A stretch of 64,000 bases of DNA from an uncultured Acidimicrobiales bacterium (GTDB lineage Bacteria; Actinomycetota; Acidimicrobiia; Acidimicrobiales; Aldehydirespiratoraceae): positions 1,272,001 through 1,336,000 of the forward strand of contig CATOTC010000001.1 in NCBI GenBank assembly GCA_951812975.1, read 5' to 3'. Below the pieces are notes generated by a model, which saw only the letters and a program-made list of their open reading frames with translations, did not search any database and was not told the DNA's origin. The stretch's first letter is position 1; each line of letters starts with the position of its first letter. Shown in pieces: positions 18,731-26,785 of the stretch. The position numbers and the translations under genes are program-made.

Positions 18731-20762
18731 CGGAAGCGACTCCGACCACGACCAGATCACCCGCTTCCAGTTCCCCGTCGACAGGAGTGACCTCGGCCCG
18801 TCCGCCTGTGGACAGGCCCGGTTCGACCGACACGAACCGGGTTGTTCCGTCGGGTTGCTCGACCTCCACTCGGGTCAGGCCGCTGGCGGTGGCCGACAAC
18901 GCAGCGTTGGGCACCACCAGAACCGGGCCTTCCGTGCCGCCCACGGGTATGACGATCTTGACATTCCTGCCGACGAGGTGATCCGGTATCCCCTGCGCGA
19001 CGATCTCCACATAGTGGCGGTCGGGGGCTGTGCCACGGGTGCCCGCCCGGCGGTCCAACAGCCGGATCGTGCCCGTGACAGGCGCCTCCAGACTTCGATC
19101 CTCGATACGAATCTCCATGCCCTCGCTGACGCGGTCCACGTCCCGTTCGGAAACCGAGCCTCGAACCGCCAGTTCAGAGCCGGTGACGGTCATGAACGAA
19201 CCCGAAACGGTGCTCCCCCGCTCTGCGGTCAGCAGATCAACCCGCACGGGCAGGCGCTTGAGGAAGATCAGTTCACCCGCCGGGAGCCAGACGCCGGTGG
19301 TGGCCTCAAGTTCTGCGAGGTTTTCTGTGGCATCACGCAGTTCATTGCGGGCCGATTCCACGAGGCGCACCGCGTCTTTGGTGTCGGGCGCCTTCAACAG
19401 ATCGGCGAGCGCCTGCCGAGCCGCTGCCAAGCGGTCCTCAGCGCCTCGCACATCAAGCTGAGCTTGGGTGGCGTGACGTGCAGGCTCAGGGACTTGCAGA
19501 TCACCGGAGTCCTCGACATCGCCGGAGTCCTGCAGATCGCCGGAGTCCTCAACATCACCGGGGACTTGCAGACCCTCTAAACTGTCGGCGGTTTGTTGCA
19601 GCTCTTGAAGGTACTCTGGCGCCACGAGACCAACCGGGGTTTCCTGCTCCAAACTGTCGGCGGTTCGTTGCAGCTCTTGCAGGTCCTCTTGGGCTTCTGT
19701 GAGATCATTTTCTGCGTCGGCTACCGCCCAAGTCGCGTCGACGATGGCCGTTCGCGCATTCGTTACGTCCCGCTCTGCGGCACTGAGCGCATTCTCCGCT
19801 TCCGATACCGCAGCCCGCAGGGCCTCGTGTTCGGCCGCAGACGGGACTGCCCCGCTGTCTGGGTGAACCCCAGTCAGAGCGCTCTGCCTTCGCAGCTGTG
19901 CCTGGTTCAAGTTGTCGGCCGCGCGATTGCGTGCCAACTCACTGGAGGTGAGGGCCAATTCGGCGTCGGTCACAGCCTGCTTGGCGTCGGCAATACCCTG
20001 CCTGGCGTCGACTACCGCCTGTTCAGCATCGGTTGTGACCCGCGACAGGGCTCGACGTGCTTGATCAAGCGCCGACTCGGCTTGAGCCACATCAGTGCGA
20101 GCCTGCTGCACAGCCAGTTCGGTTGGGCCCTCTGAGGCGTCCGCCAGAGCTCTCTGCGCGTCGGCGAGCGTGTCGCGGGCCGTGTCGAGTCGGTCGCGGG
20201 CCGCTTCCAGAGCCGCTTTCTCGGTGTCGCTGGGACCGTTGGCCCTGTAACCGGCCTGTTCGTACCAGGCGCTGACGGCCGCACTGGTGGCTTCATCCCA
20301 CAACTGGTCGGGAGTGCCCTCAAAGTATCCGAGCCTCGCCAGGGCAGCCTCCAGTTGCTCCAGGTCGGGTCCACGGTCCTGCGGGCGCAGATCCCGGTAC
20401 ACCGGAACGGGTCCGACCAGCACGAACACCGGTTGACCTGCTATCTCGATCGCCACCGATCCCTCGGTCAGCTCCGCTCCCCGTTCGGGCGCGGAGGTCA
20501 CCACCAGGGCCGATTCTCGATTGCCGAGCGCGCCGGAGAGCCCCAGGGTGGTCGGCTCGTCGTATCCGACGTCGGCGCGGATGATCACGTCCGCCGACAA
20601 CTCTGCCAGTTCAACTTCGACTGTGATCAGCGATGCCGGCGGTGGTTCAGACTCCAGCGCAGCCTGGTCGGGTGAGGTGATATTGCGCCCGGCCAGCCAT
20701 CCGGCCCCGGCCGCGGCAACAGCGATGGATATCGTCGCTACGGCAGCTACACCTCGGCGCAA
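18723..20762 (-). CDS. membrane fusion protein with peptidoglycan-binding domain
   Basis: A 679-residue HlyD/MacA-like periplasmic adaptor, far longer than the usual ~400. It has an N-terminal membrane anchor (about residues 5-25) and a first barrel part, then a PG_binding_1-like domain (about residues 128-170, with LEAALARLGYFEG). A very long Ala/Asp/Glu-rich coiled coil (about 180-480) contains short internal repeats, and the C-terminal barrel domains end GDLVVVGVASGE. It starts with TTG three bases after the lipoprotein stop. Together with the ATPase and permease it forms a MacAB-type exporter anchored to the wall. Confidence 0.85.
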   Translation of the reverse strand: MRRGVAAVATISIAVAAAGAGWLAGRNITSPDQAALESEPPPASLITVEVELAELSADVIIRADVGYDEPTTLGLSGALGNRESALVVTSAPERGAELTEGSVAIEIAGQPVFVLVGPVPVYRDLRPQDRGPDLEQLEAALARLGYFEGTPDQLWDEATSAAVSAWYEQAGYRANGPSDTEKAALEAARDRLDTARDTLADAQRALADASEGPTELAVQQARTDVAQAESALDQARRALSRVTTDAEQAVVDARQGIADAKQAVTDAELALTSSELARNRAADNLNQAQLRRQSALTGVHPDSGAVPSAAEHEALRAAVSEAENALSAAERDVTNARTAIVDATWAVADAENDLTEAQEDLQELQRTADSLEQETPVGLVAPEYLQELQQTADSLEGLQVPGDVEDSGDLQDSGDVEDSGDLQVPEPARHATQAQLDVRGAEDRLAAARQALADLLKAPDTKDAVRLVESARNELRDATENLAELEATTGVWLPAGELIFLKRLPVRVDLLTAERGSTVSGSFMTVTGSELAVRGSVSERDVDRVSEGMEIRIEDRSLEAPVTGTIRLLDRRAGTRGTAPDRHYVEIVAQGIPDHLVGRNVKIVIPVGGTEGPVLVVPNAALSATASGLTRVEVEQPDGTTRFVSVEPGLSTGGRAEVTPVDGELEAGDLVVVGVASGE
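19490..19688. repeat. coding tandem repeats in fusion-protein coiled coil
   Basis: On the plus strand an 18-base unit (GGAGTCCTCGACATCGCC and variants) is repeated about three and a half times, encoding a run of GD-[LV]-[QE]-DS on the minus strand. Next to it, a block beginning AAACTGTCGGCGGTT occurs twice, 72 bases apart, encoding LQELQ[RQ]TADSLE twice. These look like slippage expansions inside the coiled-coil region and may vary in length between strains. Confidence 0.8.
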
Positions 20763-20765
20763 GGC

Positions 20766-21983
20766 TCAACCCCCCCGACTGTCGCGGACCTGCTCGAGCA
20801 GCGCTCGGTTCTCATCGACCAGTGCCGCCTCGTACTCCCGGTAGATCTCCATGAACTGCTCGAAGAGGTCTACCGAGCACTCCGCGTTCGCAACCGCAAG
20901 AGCGCGCTCCTCGGCTTGGAGGGCGGCCAGGGCTTCCTGGTCGATGTCCTGCTGGGTCGTCTGCTCCCCCTGGGTGAAGAAGTCATCCAACTCCTCGGGT
21001 GACATGCTGGTCATGAGTTCTTCGACCTCTTCGGTCGACATCCCCTCGAACGGGTCGAAGAACCCTCCCGAGGAGCCGACGATCTCCTGGAAACGTTCGT
21101 GGATGTCCGTGTAGGCAGCTTCGTACATGCTGTCGGGATCCTCGTAGTCGTAACCCCTCTCATTCATGCACTCGGACCACTCCATGTAAGTCTCCGCGAT
21201 TCTGGGATCGGCCTCCACACGTTCGAACAACGAGTCGAGATCAAGCTGCTCGTAGACTTCTTCGAGTCCCTCAAAGTTGTAGACCTCCTCATATGCTTCC
21301 CCGCTGCACCCTGCAAATTCGACGTCGGCGATTACCTCCTCCGAACCGGAGCCGTCTCCACTGACAGCAATGGCACTGTCGGTATCGGACCCGAAGCCGC
21401 CGCTGCTGATCGACGACCCGTACAGCGTGTCGTAGTATGCGTTTCGCTCCGACACCGACAGGCCTTGGACGATCGCCGCGTTCGGATCTACCCAGTCATC
21501 TTCGAAGAACGCTGATTCTTGGCCGTAGAAGGTTGTGATACCGAACCCGAACTCAGCGGCAAATTCGGTGTCTCCCGGGGAGCCGAATCCGACGTCGTCG
21601 AATGGACGGGTCGCCGGGATGTACTCGAACCCTTCTTGCGCCATGCATTCGGCGATCAATTCCTGGACTTGCTGCTCCTGACGGGCGTAGTTGGCCGCCT
21701 GCTCTTCGGGATCGAGGCTGAAGAACGCCGTCCCGAGATAGTCGTCCAGGGTCTCAGGTTCGTCGGAACCGTCGGAATCGTCGGAATCGTCGGCAAGTTC
21801 ATCTTCGTTGGGCGCACCGCCGTCGTCTTCGTCTTGGTTCTCCGGTTCGGCGGTTTCTGCATCCAAGCCATCACCGGCCTCGATCGGGTCAACCTCGGCG
21901 GTGTCGTCGCTTCCACCGCAGGCTGAGGTGACCACAACCAGGGCCAGTATCAGGGCAATCGCTCGCATTGTTCCCTTACTCAT
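20766..21983 (-). CDS. lipoprotein with two CMxxxG motifs (family copy 2)
   Basis: A 405-residue lipoprotein (VVVTSAC, lipid Cys about 22) with an unusually acidic linker of about 60 residues. The mature part carries CMAQEGFEYI and CMNERGYDYE, the intervening SVSERNAYYDTLYG, and a late ANAECSVDLFEQF. These features are shared with the two other CMxxxG lipoproteins of the island. It lies between the SLH protein gene (six bases upstream) and the exporter genes, so its product probably works with that exporter or surface complex. The molecular role is unknown. Confidence 0.78.
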   Translation of the reverse strand: MSKGTMRAIALILALVVVTSACGGSDDTAEVDPIEAGDGLDAETAEPENQDEDDGGAPNEDELADDSDDSDGSDEPETLDDYLGTAFFSLDPEEQAANYARQEQQVQELIAECMAQEGFEYIPATRPFDDVGFGSPGDTEFAAEFGFGITTFYGQESAFFEDDWVDPNAAIVQGLSVSERNAYYDTLYGSSISSGGFGSDTDSAIAVSGDGSGSEEVIADVEFAGCSGEAYEEVYNFEGLEEVYEQLDLDSLFERVEADPRIAETYMEWSECMNERGYDYEDPDSMYEAAYTDIHERFQEIVGSSGGFFDPFEGMSTEEVEELMTSMSPEELDDFFTQGEQTTQQDIDQEALAALQAEERALAVANAECSVDLFEQFMEIYREYEAALVDENRALLEQVRDSRGG

Positions 21984-21989
21984 CTCGGC

Positions 21990-23471
21990 TCATCTCCAGT
22001 AGATGGTGGTTCGTGCCGACAGTTCGGCGGGGCCGTCGTGGACGTTGTTGGCATTGCGGTCCCAGTAGACGAGGATCGTTTCGTCGATTGAGATCGGCTG
22101 GTAGATGTTGTCGCTCGGGTTGTCACGACCGGGGATGTTGAAGGCGACCGACCCGTCATCGTCGGTGGTCTCGATACGAATCACCCGAACCACATCGTCG
22201 TACGACGCAACGAGGATCATCCGTTGCCCGGCAGAGTTCGGACCGACGAGCTGGGCGGCGATGCTGGCGCCTTGCCCGTAGACGATTCCCAGCGGATCAA
22301 TGGTCGTCACGCTGGTCGGCGCCGGCTGCCAGTCGATCTTTCGCTTGGCTTCGGTGCGCACTTGGCGTTCGTTGAACTCCTGGCCGAGAGTCCCGGCCCA
22401 GGCGAAAATCCAGTTGACGGCTGACTCGGAACTGTATGCCAGCCCAACGGTGACCTCTCCGTTGGAGTCGGTACGCGGATCACCGATGTCGATCCAGCAG
22501 TTCTGCGACGTTCCGGCATCGCCGCCGTTGACGCGGGCGTCGATGTCGAGGTTGCACGCGGTTCCGCGTCGCGAACCGTGGTCGGCGAACACGTCGATCA
22601 GAAGGCCCCGGTACGGGCTCCCATCGGGTTTGAACGCTCGGACCGTGGCAGTTGCCGCGCCACCCACCATTAGCGACTCCGACGACAGTTCAAGCTCCAG
22701 GCTCACGGGCTTGATCTCGGCGATTTCCAGGACGCGGGCCAGAAACAGCGCCATGTCTTCGCGGGTCACATCACCGCGGGGGTCGAAGCGGTCGGCGGTC
22801 GCGGGGTCCATTACTCCGAGTTCGACCATCGCATACACGTCGTTTCTGGCCTCGGCACTCAGAGGCATTACGTCGTCGAATGTCTCACCGCCCGGAGGGG
22901 GGAAGATCACGCCGGTGAGTCTGAGCATCCGAGCGAGGAAGTGGGCCATGTGCGCCCGTTCAACGATGTTGGCGGGACCGAAGATCTGTGGCGAATACCC
23001 TGTCGTGATCCCCATCTCCTTGAGTTGAGCGACAGCCGAGCGCGCTTCGGTGCTCACGCCTTCCAAGTCGTCGAACGATTCCGTGGCCCCTTCGGGGACC
23101 GGCAACCCCAGCACCTTGCTGGTGCGAACCAGGAAGAGGGCCATGTGCAAGCGGATGACCGGTGCCTCCGGGGAGTATGTAGTAGCCGACGTGCCTCTGG
23201 TGATGCCGTAGTGATACATGCAGTCAATCGCCGCGTTGGATTCTGCACTGAGATCGGCCGTGTCAACGAACGGAGCCGCTTCGATGTTGTCCCAGCAAGC
23301 ATCGAAACCACGCGCCTCCTGCACATCCTGCTCCTCGGACTGCTCGGTGGGTGGGTCGGCGTCTGCGGTATCGCCCGCGTCCGTCGCGGCCACTGACGAA
23401 GCGAAAAATGCTGTTGCGAGCAGAGCTGCCCCACCGATTCGCAGCACCGAAGCCATCACCCTGGTCCTCAT
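21990..23471 (-). CDS. SLH-domain surface protein
   Basis: From the chosen ATG (MRTRVMASVLRIGG) the protein has 493 residues and a signal peptide ending near SSVAATDAG. It then has three S-layer homology repeats in the N-terminal half (each with F-[DV]-D, GI-T-G and RAHMAHFLAR-like helices) and a C-terminal half with Ig-like beta segments. SLH repeats bind secondary cell-wall polymers, so the protein should be attached to the cell surface. The open frame extends further upstream into the anti-sigma gene, but that part lacks coding character. It is in the same unit as the sigma factor and exporter. Confidence 0.82.
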   Translation of the reverse strand: MRTRVMASVLRIGGAALLATAFFASSVAATDAGDTADADPPTEQSEEQDVQEARGFDACWDNIEAAPFVDTADLSAESNAAIDCMYHYGITRGTSATTYSPEAPVIRLHMALFLVRTSKVLGLPVPEGATESFDDLEGVSTEARSAVAQLKEMGITTGYSPQIFGPANIVERAHMAHFLARMLRLTGVIFPPPGGETFDDVMPLSAEARNDVYAMVELGVMDPATADRFDPRGDVTREDMALFLARVLEIAEIKPVSLELELSSESLMVGGAATATVRAFKPDGSPYRGLLIDVFADHGSRRGTACNLDIDARVNGGDAGTSQNCWIDIGDPRTDSNGEVTVGLAYSSESAVNWIFAWAGTLGQEFNERQVRTEAKRKIDWQPAPTSVTTIDPLGIVYGQGASIAAQLVGPNSAGQRMILVASYDDVVRVIRIETTDDDGSVAFNIPGRDNPSDNIYQPISIDETILVYWDRNANNVHDGPAELSARTTIYWR

Positions 23472-23614
23472 TCTGCCAGCCGATCCCCTAGATGCATCCC
23501 GAACCCTAACGCAGGCAACGCTTGCACAGAAGTCTTTAATCGTTGCCACACGACTGGCACAGACGGCCCATCCCGCCCGACCACGGAGCTCCCGTCCCTC
23601 TGCGTCCGATACAT

Positions 23615-24394
23615 CTAGGGCGCCGACCATCCGCAGTTGGGGCGGTTGGTTCCGAGTGCGTCCAAGTGGGCGGAGTATCGGACCAGGAGTTCGTTGTCAG
23701 ACAGAAAGATCGTGTCGATCAGGCGGTAGGTGCGGTCGATTTCGGTGAATGACACCTCGGAGTGGTAGTTGTAGTCGGAGTCGAACGTGTCGTAACGGAT
23801 GGCGTCGGCGAGTTCGGGGATGCGCTGCGCGGATTCTTCGGGTGTTTGGGCCCATACTTCGGTACATATCGGTGAGGTGATGCCGTAGATGTACCGCTCA
23901 CCGGGGAAAGCTGGGCGTCCGTACTGGATGATGAGCTCGCCGTCGATCTGTTCGGGCAGGATGATCGTTTTGCTGCGGCCCGCCTCGTCATATTCGAGTT
24001 CTATGTCGGTGGATCCCGTGCTGAATGACCCACTGACCTGGTTGAGAAGCTCTGGTGGCGCAGGCACCGCTTCGAACGCGATGTCTATGCCGAGTTCTTC
24101 TTGGAGTTCTTGTTCCGCCGCGCGGGGGTCATTGACCACATCAACGATCTCCAGCTGGATCTCGTGCTCCAGATGGATGATCTTGAACGGGTGGGCTGCC
24201 ACCGGTCGCGGCCGAATTCCGGCCAGCACAAAAGAGGCGATCACTACCACAGCGACAGTCGCTAGTGCCCCAATCAGAACCGGGTACAGACGGTTGGCTG
24301 CAGTTCTTGAGCCGCGAGCCTCAATACGGCGATAGGCCGCATCTCGTAGTTCTTTGCCGAGTTGTTCTTCGAAGTCGGAGAGGTCTTGGGTCAT
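23615..24394 (-). CDS. putative membrane anti-sigma factor
   Basis: A 259-residue protein with a charged N-terminal part of about 38 residues, one membrane segment (about residues 39-60) and a large extracellular domain. Its ATG overlaps the TGA of the ECF sigma gene. That position and topology are those of a transmembrane anti-sigma factor. I see no zinc-binding HxxxCxxC motif, so it is not the ZAS type. The extracellular part is not recognised; it could sense the envelope or the island's secreted products. Confidence 0.7.
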   Translation of the reverse strand: MTQDLSDFEEQLGKELRDAAYRRIEARGSRTAANRLYPVLIGALATVAVVVIASFVLAGIRPRPVAAHPFKIIHLEHEIQLEIVDVVNDPRAAEQELQEELGIDIAFEAVPAPPELLNQVSGSFSTGSTDIELEYDEAGRSKTIILPEQIDGELIIQYGRPAFPGERYIYGITSPICTEVWAQTPEESAQRIPELADAIRYDTFDSDYNYHSEVSFTEIDRTYRLIDTIFLSDNELLVRYSAHLDALGTNRPNCGWSAP

Positions 24395-24999
24395 GGCTTG
24401 TCCTCGACATATCCGGGAACATCGAATTCGGTTCTGAGGCGCCGTAGCCCTCGAAAAACCAAATCTCGAACCGACTTGGGACTGCATCCTAGTTGTTGGG
24501 CTATCTCGCAGTATTCGAGTTGTTCCATGACTCGCAGCCGCACTGCTTCCCGACTCCTGACAGGCAACCGGTCCAGCGCCTGGACCATACGTTCAGCGTC
24601 AATCCGGTCTTCTGCTGCTTCGATCTCTTCCCAGCCGGTGGTTGCTGTGGGAGGCGTCTGGATCCCCAGGCGGCGCCGCGCGTTCATGGAGACTATCTTG
24701 TTGCGCCAGAACCGTTTGAGTTGGTTGTTGGCGATCCCATACAACCATTGCCGCGCGGTGCCCTTTACGGGGTCGTAGCGCTCAACGCTCTCAAGCATGA
24801 CAGTGAAAGTCTCCGCGACCAGATCTAAAGTGACTTCGCGGTCTCGTGTCCGATGCCAAAAGTAGACGGTCATGGACCGGACATTCCGTCGATAGAACTC
24901 ATCGAACGCCTCAGGATCCCGGCGCGCGTCAGCCAGAAGTTCCGCGTCGCTGCGACGATCTCGATTCCACCCCACTGACCCCACACCCGGTTTCGCCAC
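24391..24999 (-). CDS. ECF-family RNA polymerase sigma factor
   Basis: A 202-residue sigma-70 family protein of the ECF type. Region 2 (about residues 20-95) includes the -10 recognition segment DLVAETF and GTARQWLYGIANNQLKRFWR. Region 4 (about 135-190) has LPVRSREAVRLRVMEQLEYCEIAQQLG with the helix-turn-helix CSPKSVRDLVFRGLRRLR. It directs RNA polymerase to a specific promoter set. It lies 115 bases downstream of a secreted-protein gene that has the shared upstream element, and directly upstream of its likely anti-sigma gene, which suggests self-regulation. Confidence 0.92.
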   Translation of the reverse strand: MAKPGVGSVGWNRDRRSDAELLADARRDPEAFDEFYRRNVRSMTVYFWHRTRDREVTLDLVAETFTVMLESVERYDPVKGTARQWLYGIANNQLKRFWRNKIVSMNARRRLGIQTPPTATTGWEEIEAAEDRIDAERMVQALDRLPVRSREAVRLRVMEQLEYCEIAQQLGCSPKSVRDLVFRGLRRLRTEFDVPGYVEDKP

Positions 25000-25114
25000 A
25001 GCCGCGAGGCTAGCTGCAACCCGGGCGATCGAGCGGGCGCGTTCGCAGGGACCACGATTCGCGCTAACGAGCAGGTTGACGGCGAAGAACTCGCACCACT
25101 CGGGATCAACAGTG

Positions 25115-25660
25115 TCAGCCGTACCGCACGCATGAAGCCCGGTTGCTCATCTGCCCTAAGGAGTTCGCTTCGTTGCGGATTGGGTGTGACCAGCCGCTGC
25201 AACTCGCGGAATCGTAGAAGGTCGTGGGAGAGTTTCCGCAGTAGTGGAGCGAAGACTCGATGTTGTTGTTCCATGCGCCGGTCGGGTACCAAACTCCGCC
25301 GCCGCAGGTCGTTCCGACGATCCGCACCGAGGACCCGCTGAACCAGGTCGACGTGTAGTGAATCCCTATGGTGTTGGTGCCCGACGATCGCGTCGCGCGG
25401 CTCGAGCTGGCCGTATCGGTGCCGATCGATCTGGCATGCACCACAGCTTTGGTCTGCGACGCGAAGCATACCTCGGGACGTGTCACGAACACTCCGTCTC
25501 GAACACCCGTGACCTCAACCACGCAATGCCGTTCGGTCGCACTCGGTTTCGCTGATGCTGCTGCGCTCCCCGCAACTGCAAGTCCGCTAGCGATGACACC
25601 CATGATCGCAACGATTCTCAACATTCTGGCGATGCCCACGGCAAGCCCCTCTCGGTTCAT
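25115..25660 (-). CDS. small secreted Cys-rich protein (copy C unit)
   Basis: A 181-residue protein with a signal peptide (hydrophobic residues about 15-33, AxA site in SAAASA). The mature part is about 145 residues with seven Cys. The segment IGIHYTSTWFSGSSVRI...TGAWNNNIESS resembles crystallin-like or peptidase-inhibitor I36-like secreted proteins of actinomycetes; this is a weak match by eye. It is preceded by copy C of the shared element and followed, in the same direction, by the ECF sigma gene. It therefore probably heads an eight-gene unit that runs down to the MacB permease. Confidence 0.72.
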   Translation of the reverse strand: MNREGLAVGIARMLRIVAIMGVIASGLAVAGSAAASAKPSATERHCVVEVTGVRDGVFVTRPEVCFASQTKAVVHARSIGTDTASSSRATRSSGTNTIGIHYTSTWFSGSSVRIVGTTCGGGVWYPTGAWNNNIESSLHYCGNSPTTFYDSASCSGWSHPIRNEANSLGQMSNRASCVRYG

Positions 25661-25689
25661 GGCCCCGGGGACAGCCCCCGGGACTCACC

Positions 25690-25728
25690 AAGTACTTGCC
25701 ACCTGAACCCCTCCCGTCGCGCGGAAAT
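25690..25728 (-). promoter_or_regulatory. shared upstream element, copy C
   Basis: On the minus strand TTTCCGCGCGACGGGAG is followed by GGTTCAGGTGGCAAGTACT, close to copy A along its whole length. It lies about 30-70 bases upstream of the secreted protein heading the ECF unit. Copies B and C are back to back, so their CCGCGCG blocks form an inverted repeat around an A/T-only centre. Confidence 0.65.
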
Positions 25729-25742
25729 CAAAAAAATTCAAA

Positions 25743-25782
25743 TTTCCGCGCGGCGCGAGCACTCCAGCAGGCAAGTACCCAC
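25743..25782 (+). promoter_or_regulatory. shared upstream element, copy B
   Basis: TTTCCGCGCGGCGCGAG is identical to copy A for 17 bases and is followed by CAGCAGGCAAGTAC. Further matches to copy A continue towards the start codon (ACCCCTA; CGACTGTGGGC; GACAACCATGAC). It drives the unit of secreted protein, VanZ-like protein and lipoprotein. Confidence 0.65.
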
Positions 25783-25832
25783 CAGACCCCTACACGACAC
25801 TCGACTGTGGGCACTACTGAATGGAGACAACC

Positions 25833-26339
25833 ATGACTACCGACCAAGCCACAACGAACGAAGAAATCAGAGCTACCACGAGTCACTCGTTCAAGCGACG
25901 TCCGCTTCGAGCCAGGCGCCTTGCTCGCGGAACGAAACACGCAACGAACAAACTTGGCTCGAAGAGGATAATCGCCGTTGCGGTAGTCGTGTTGATGCTT
26001 TTCGCGGGTTCCGGGGCAGAAGCGGCATATTTCGACAGCTACATTGATATGACATCGACTGTACGAGGCCGCAATATGACGGACCCCACCGGAGACTTCA
26101 CTCTGCAGATGAAGAACACCGACAAAGAATGCTGGTGTCAGGAGTGGGTCAAGGCAACGCTGAAGAAGGATGTGTTTGGCCCAGATCCCAGCTACGGAAC
26201 GGTGTATTACGAAACGGACGGCGTCTGGCGGACAGCCGACTGGAATACAACGCAGGACAACAACACGATGTTCTTTCATTACCAACAGTCTCCTGGGGTG
26301 TTCGGTTATCGAGTTCGGAATGATGTCAAGGTGAGATAG
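25833..26339 (+). CDS. small secreted protein, unknown (copy B unit)
   Basis: A 168-residue protein with an Arg/Lys-rich N-terminus of about 50 residues, one hydrophobic segment (about 51-66, IAVAVVVLMLFAGSG) and an AEA cleavage site. The mature part has one CWC motif (ECWCQEW). GGAG lies seven bases before the chosen ATG; an ATG 12 bases upstream is in frame. The leader and the first residues (MTT) resemble those of the copy A gene, but the mature sequences do not obviously align. A VanZ-like gene follows after two bases. Confidence 0.7.
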   Translation: MTTDQATTNEEIRATTSHSFKRRPLRARRLARGTKHATNKLGSKRIIAVAVVVLMLFAGSGAEAAYFDSYIDMTSTVRGRNMTDPTGDFTLQMKNTDKECWCQEWVKATLKKDVFGPDPSYGTVYYETDGVWRTADWNTTQDNNTMFFHYQQSPGVFGYRVRNDVKVR

Positions 26340-26341
26340 AG

Positions 26342-26785
26342 GTGTCATCTGTTAATCAGCGACGGTTCTATGGGTATGCGATAGCGGCGGTTATTGTTGT
26401 TGTCTATCTCCTCGTGACCGGTGTGCCGTCTGGCTCAGTTCGGGGTCGGGCAGACGTGACATTGCTTCCCTTGGCCGAACCCATCTCCCGTTTTCGGGGC
26501 GATATCACCCGTTACTGGCTGCTGCGCGATGTTGCTACGAATATGGCGGCAGGGGCGGTCCTGACGATCGGTTTTCTGGCGGCATCGATGAATCGCTCTC
26601 GCGCCGTCGGAATGGCAGCCGCGACCATCTTGTTGGCGGAACTCATTCAGGCAGCGACTCCCTACGCCCGAGCGGCCGACATCAACGACCTCATCTGGTC
26701 GACTCTGGGCGCAGTGCTCGCAACAGGTGGGGCGGCCGCACTCTCGTCACTCCGACAGATGCGAGTCGAAAGAACGACCTCGTGA
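26342..26785 (+). CDS. VanZ-like membrane protein
   Basis: A 147-residue protein with about four hydrophobic segments. It matches the VanZ-like layout: an N-terminal segment, then PLAEPISRF and LLRDVATNMAAGAVLTIGFL, then a LLAELIQAATPYARAADINDLIWSTLGAVLATGG block with the typical E-x-x-Q and D-x-[ND]-D. VanZ-like proteins are linked to resistance against cell-envelope agents. The GTG start is two bases after the secreted-protein stop, and its TGA overlaps the next GTG. Confidence 0.82.
   Translation: MSSVNQRRFYGYAIAAVIVVVYLLVTGVPSGSVRGRADVTLLPLAEPISRFRGDITRYWLLRDVATNMAAGAVLTIGFLAASMNRSRAVGMAAATILLAELIQAATPYARAADINDLIWSTLGAVLATGGAAALSSLRQMRVERTTS

Noticed and set aside
25733..25832. known riboswitch in the shared leader element
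   Set aside because: I compared it from memory with common actinobacterial riboswitch cores and found no convincing match; the conserved block is better explained as promoter or operator DNA, although an RNA role is not excluded.
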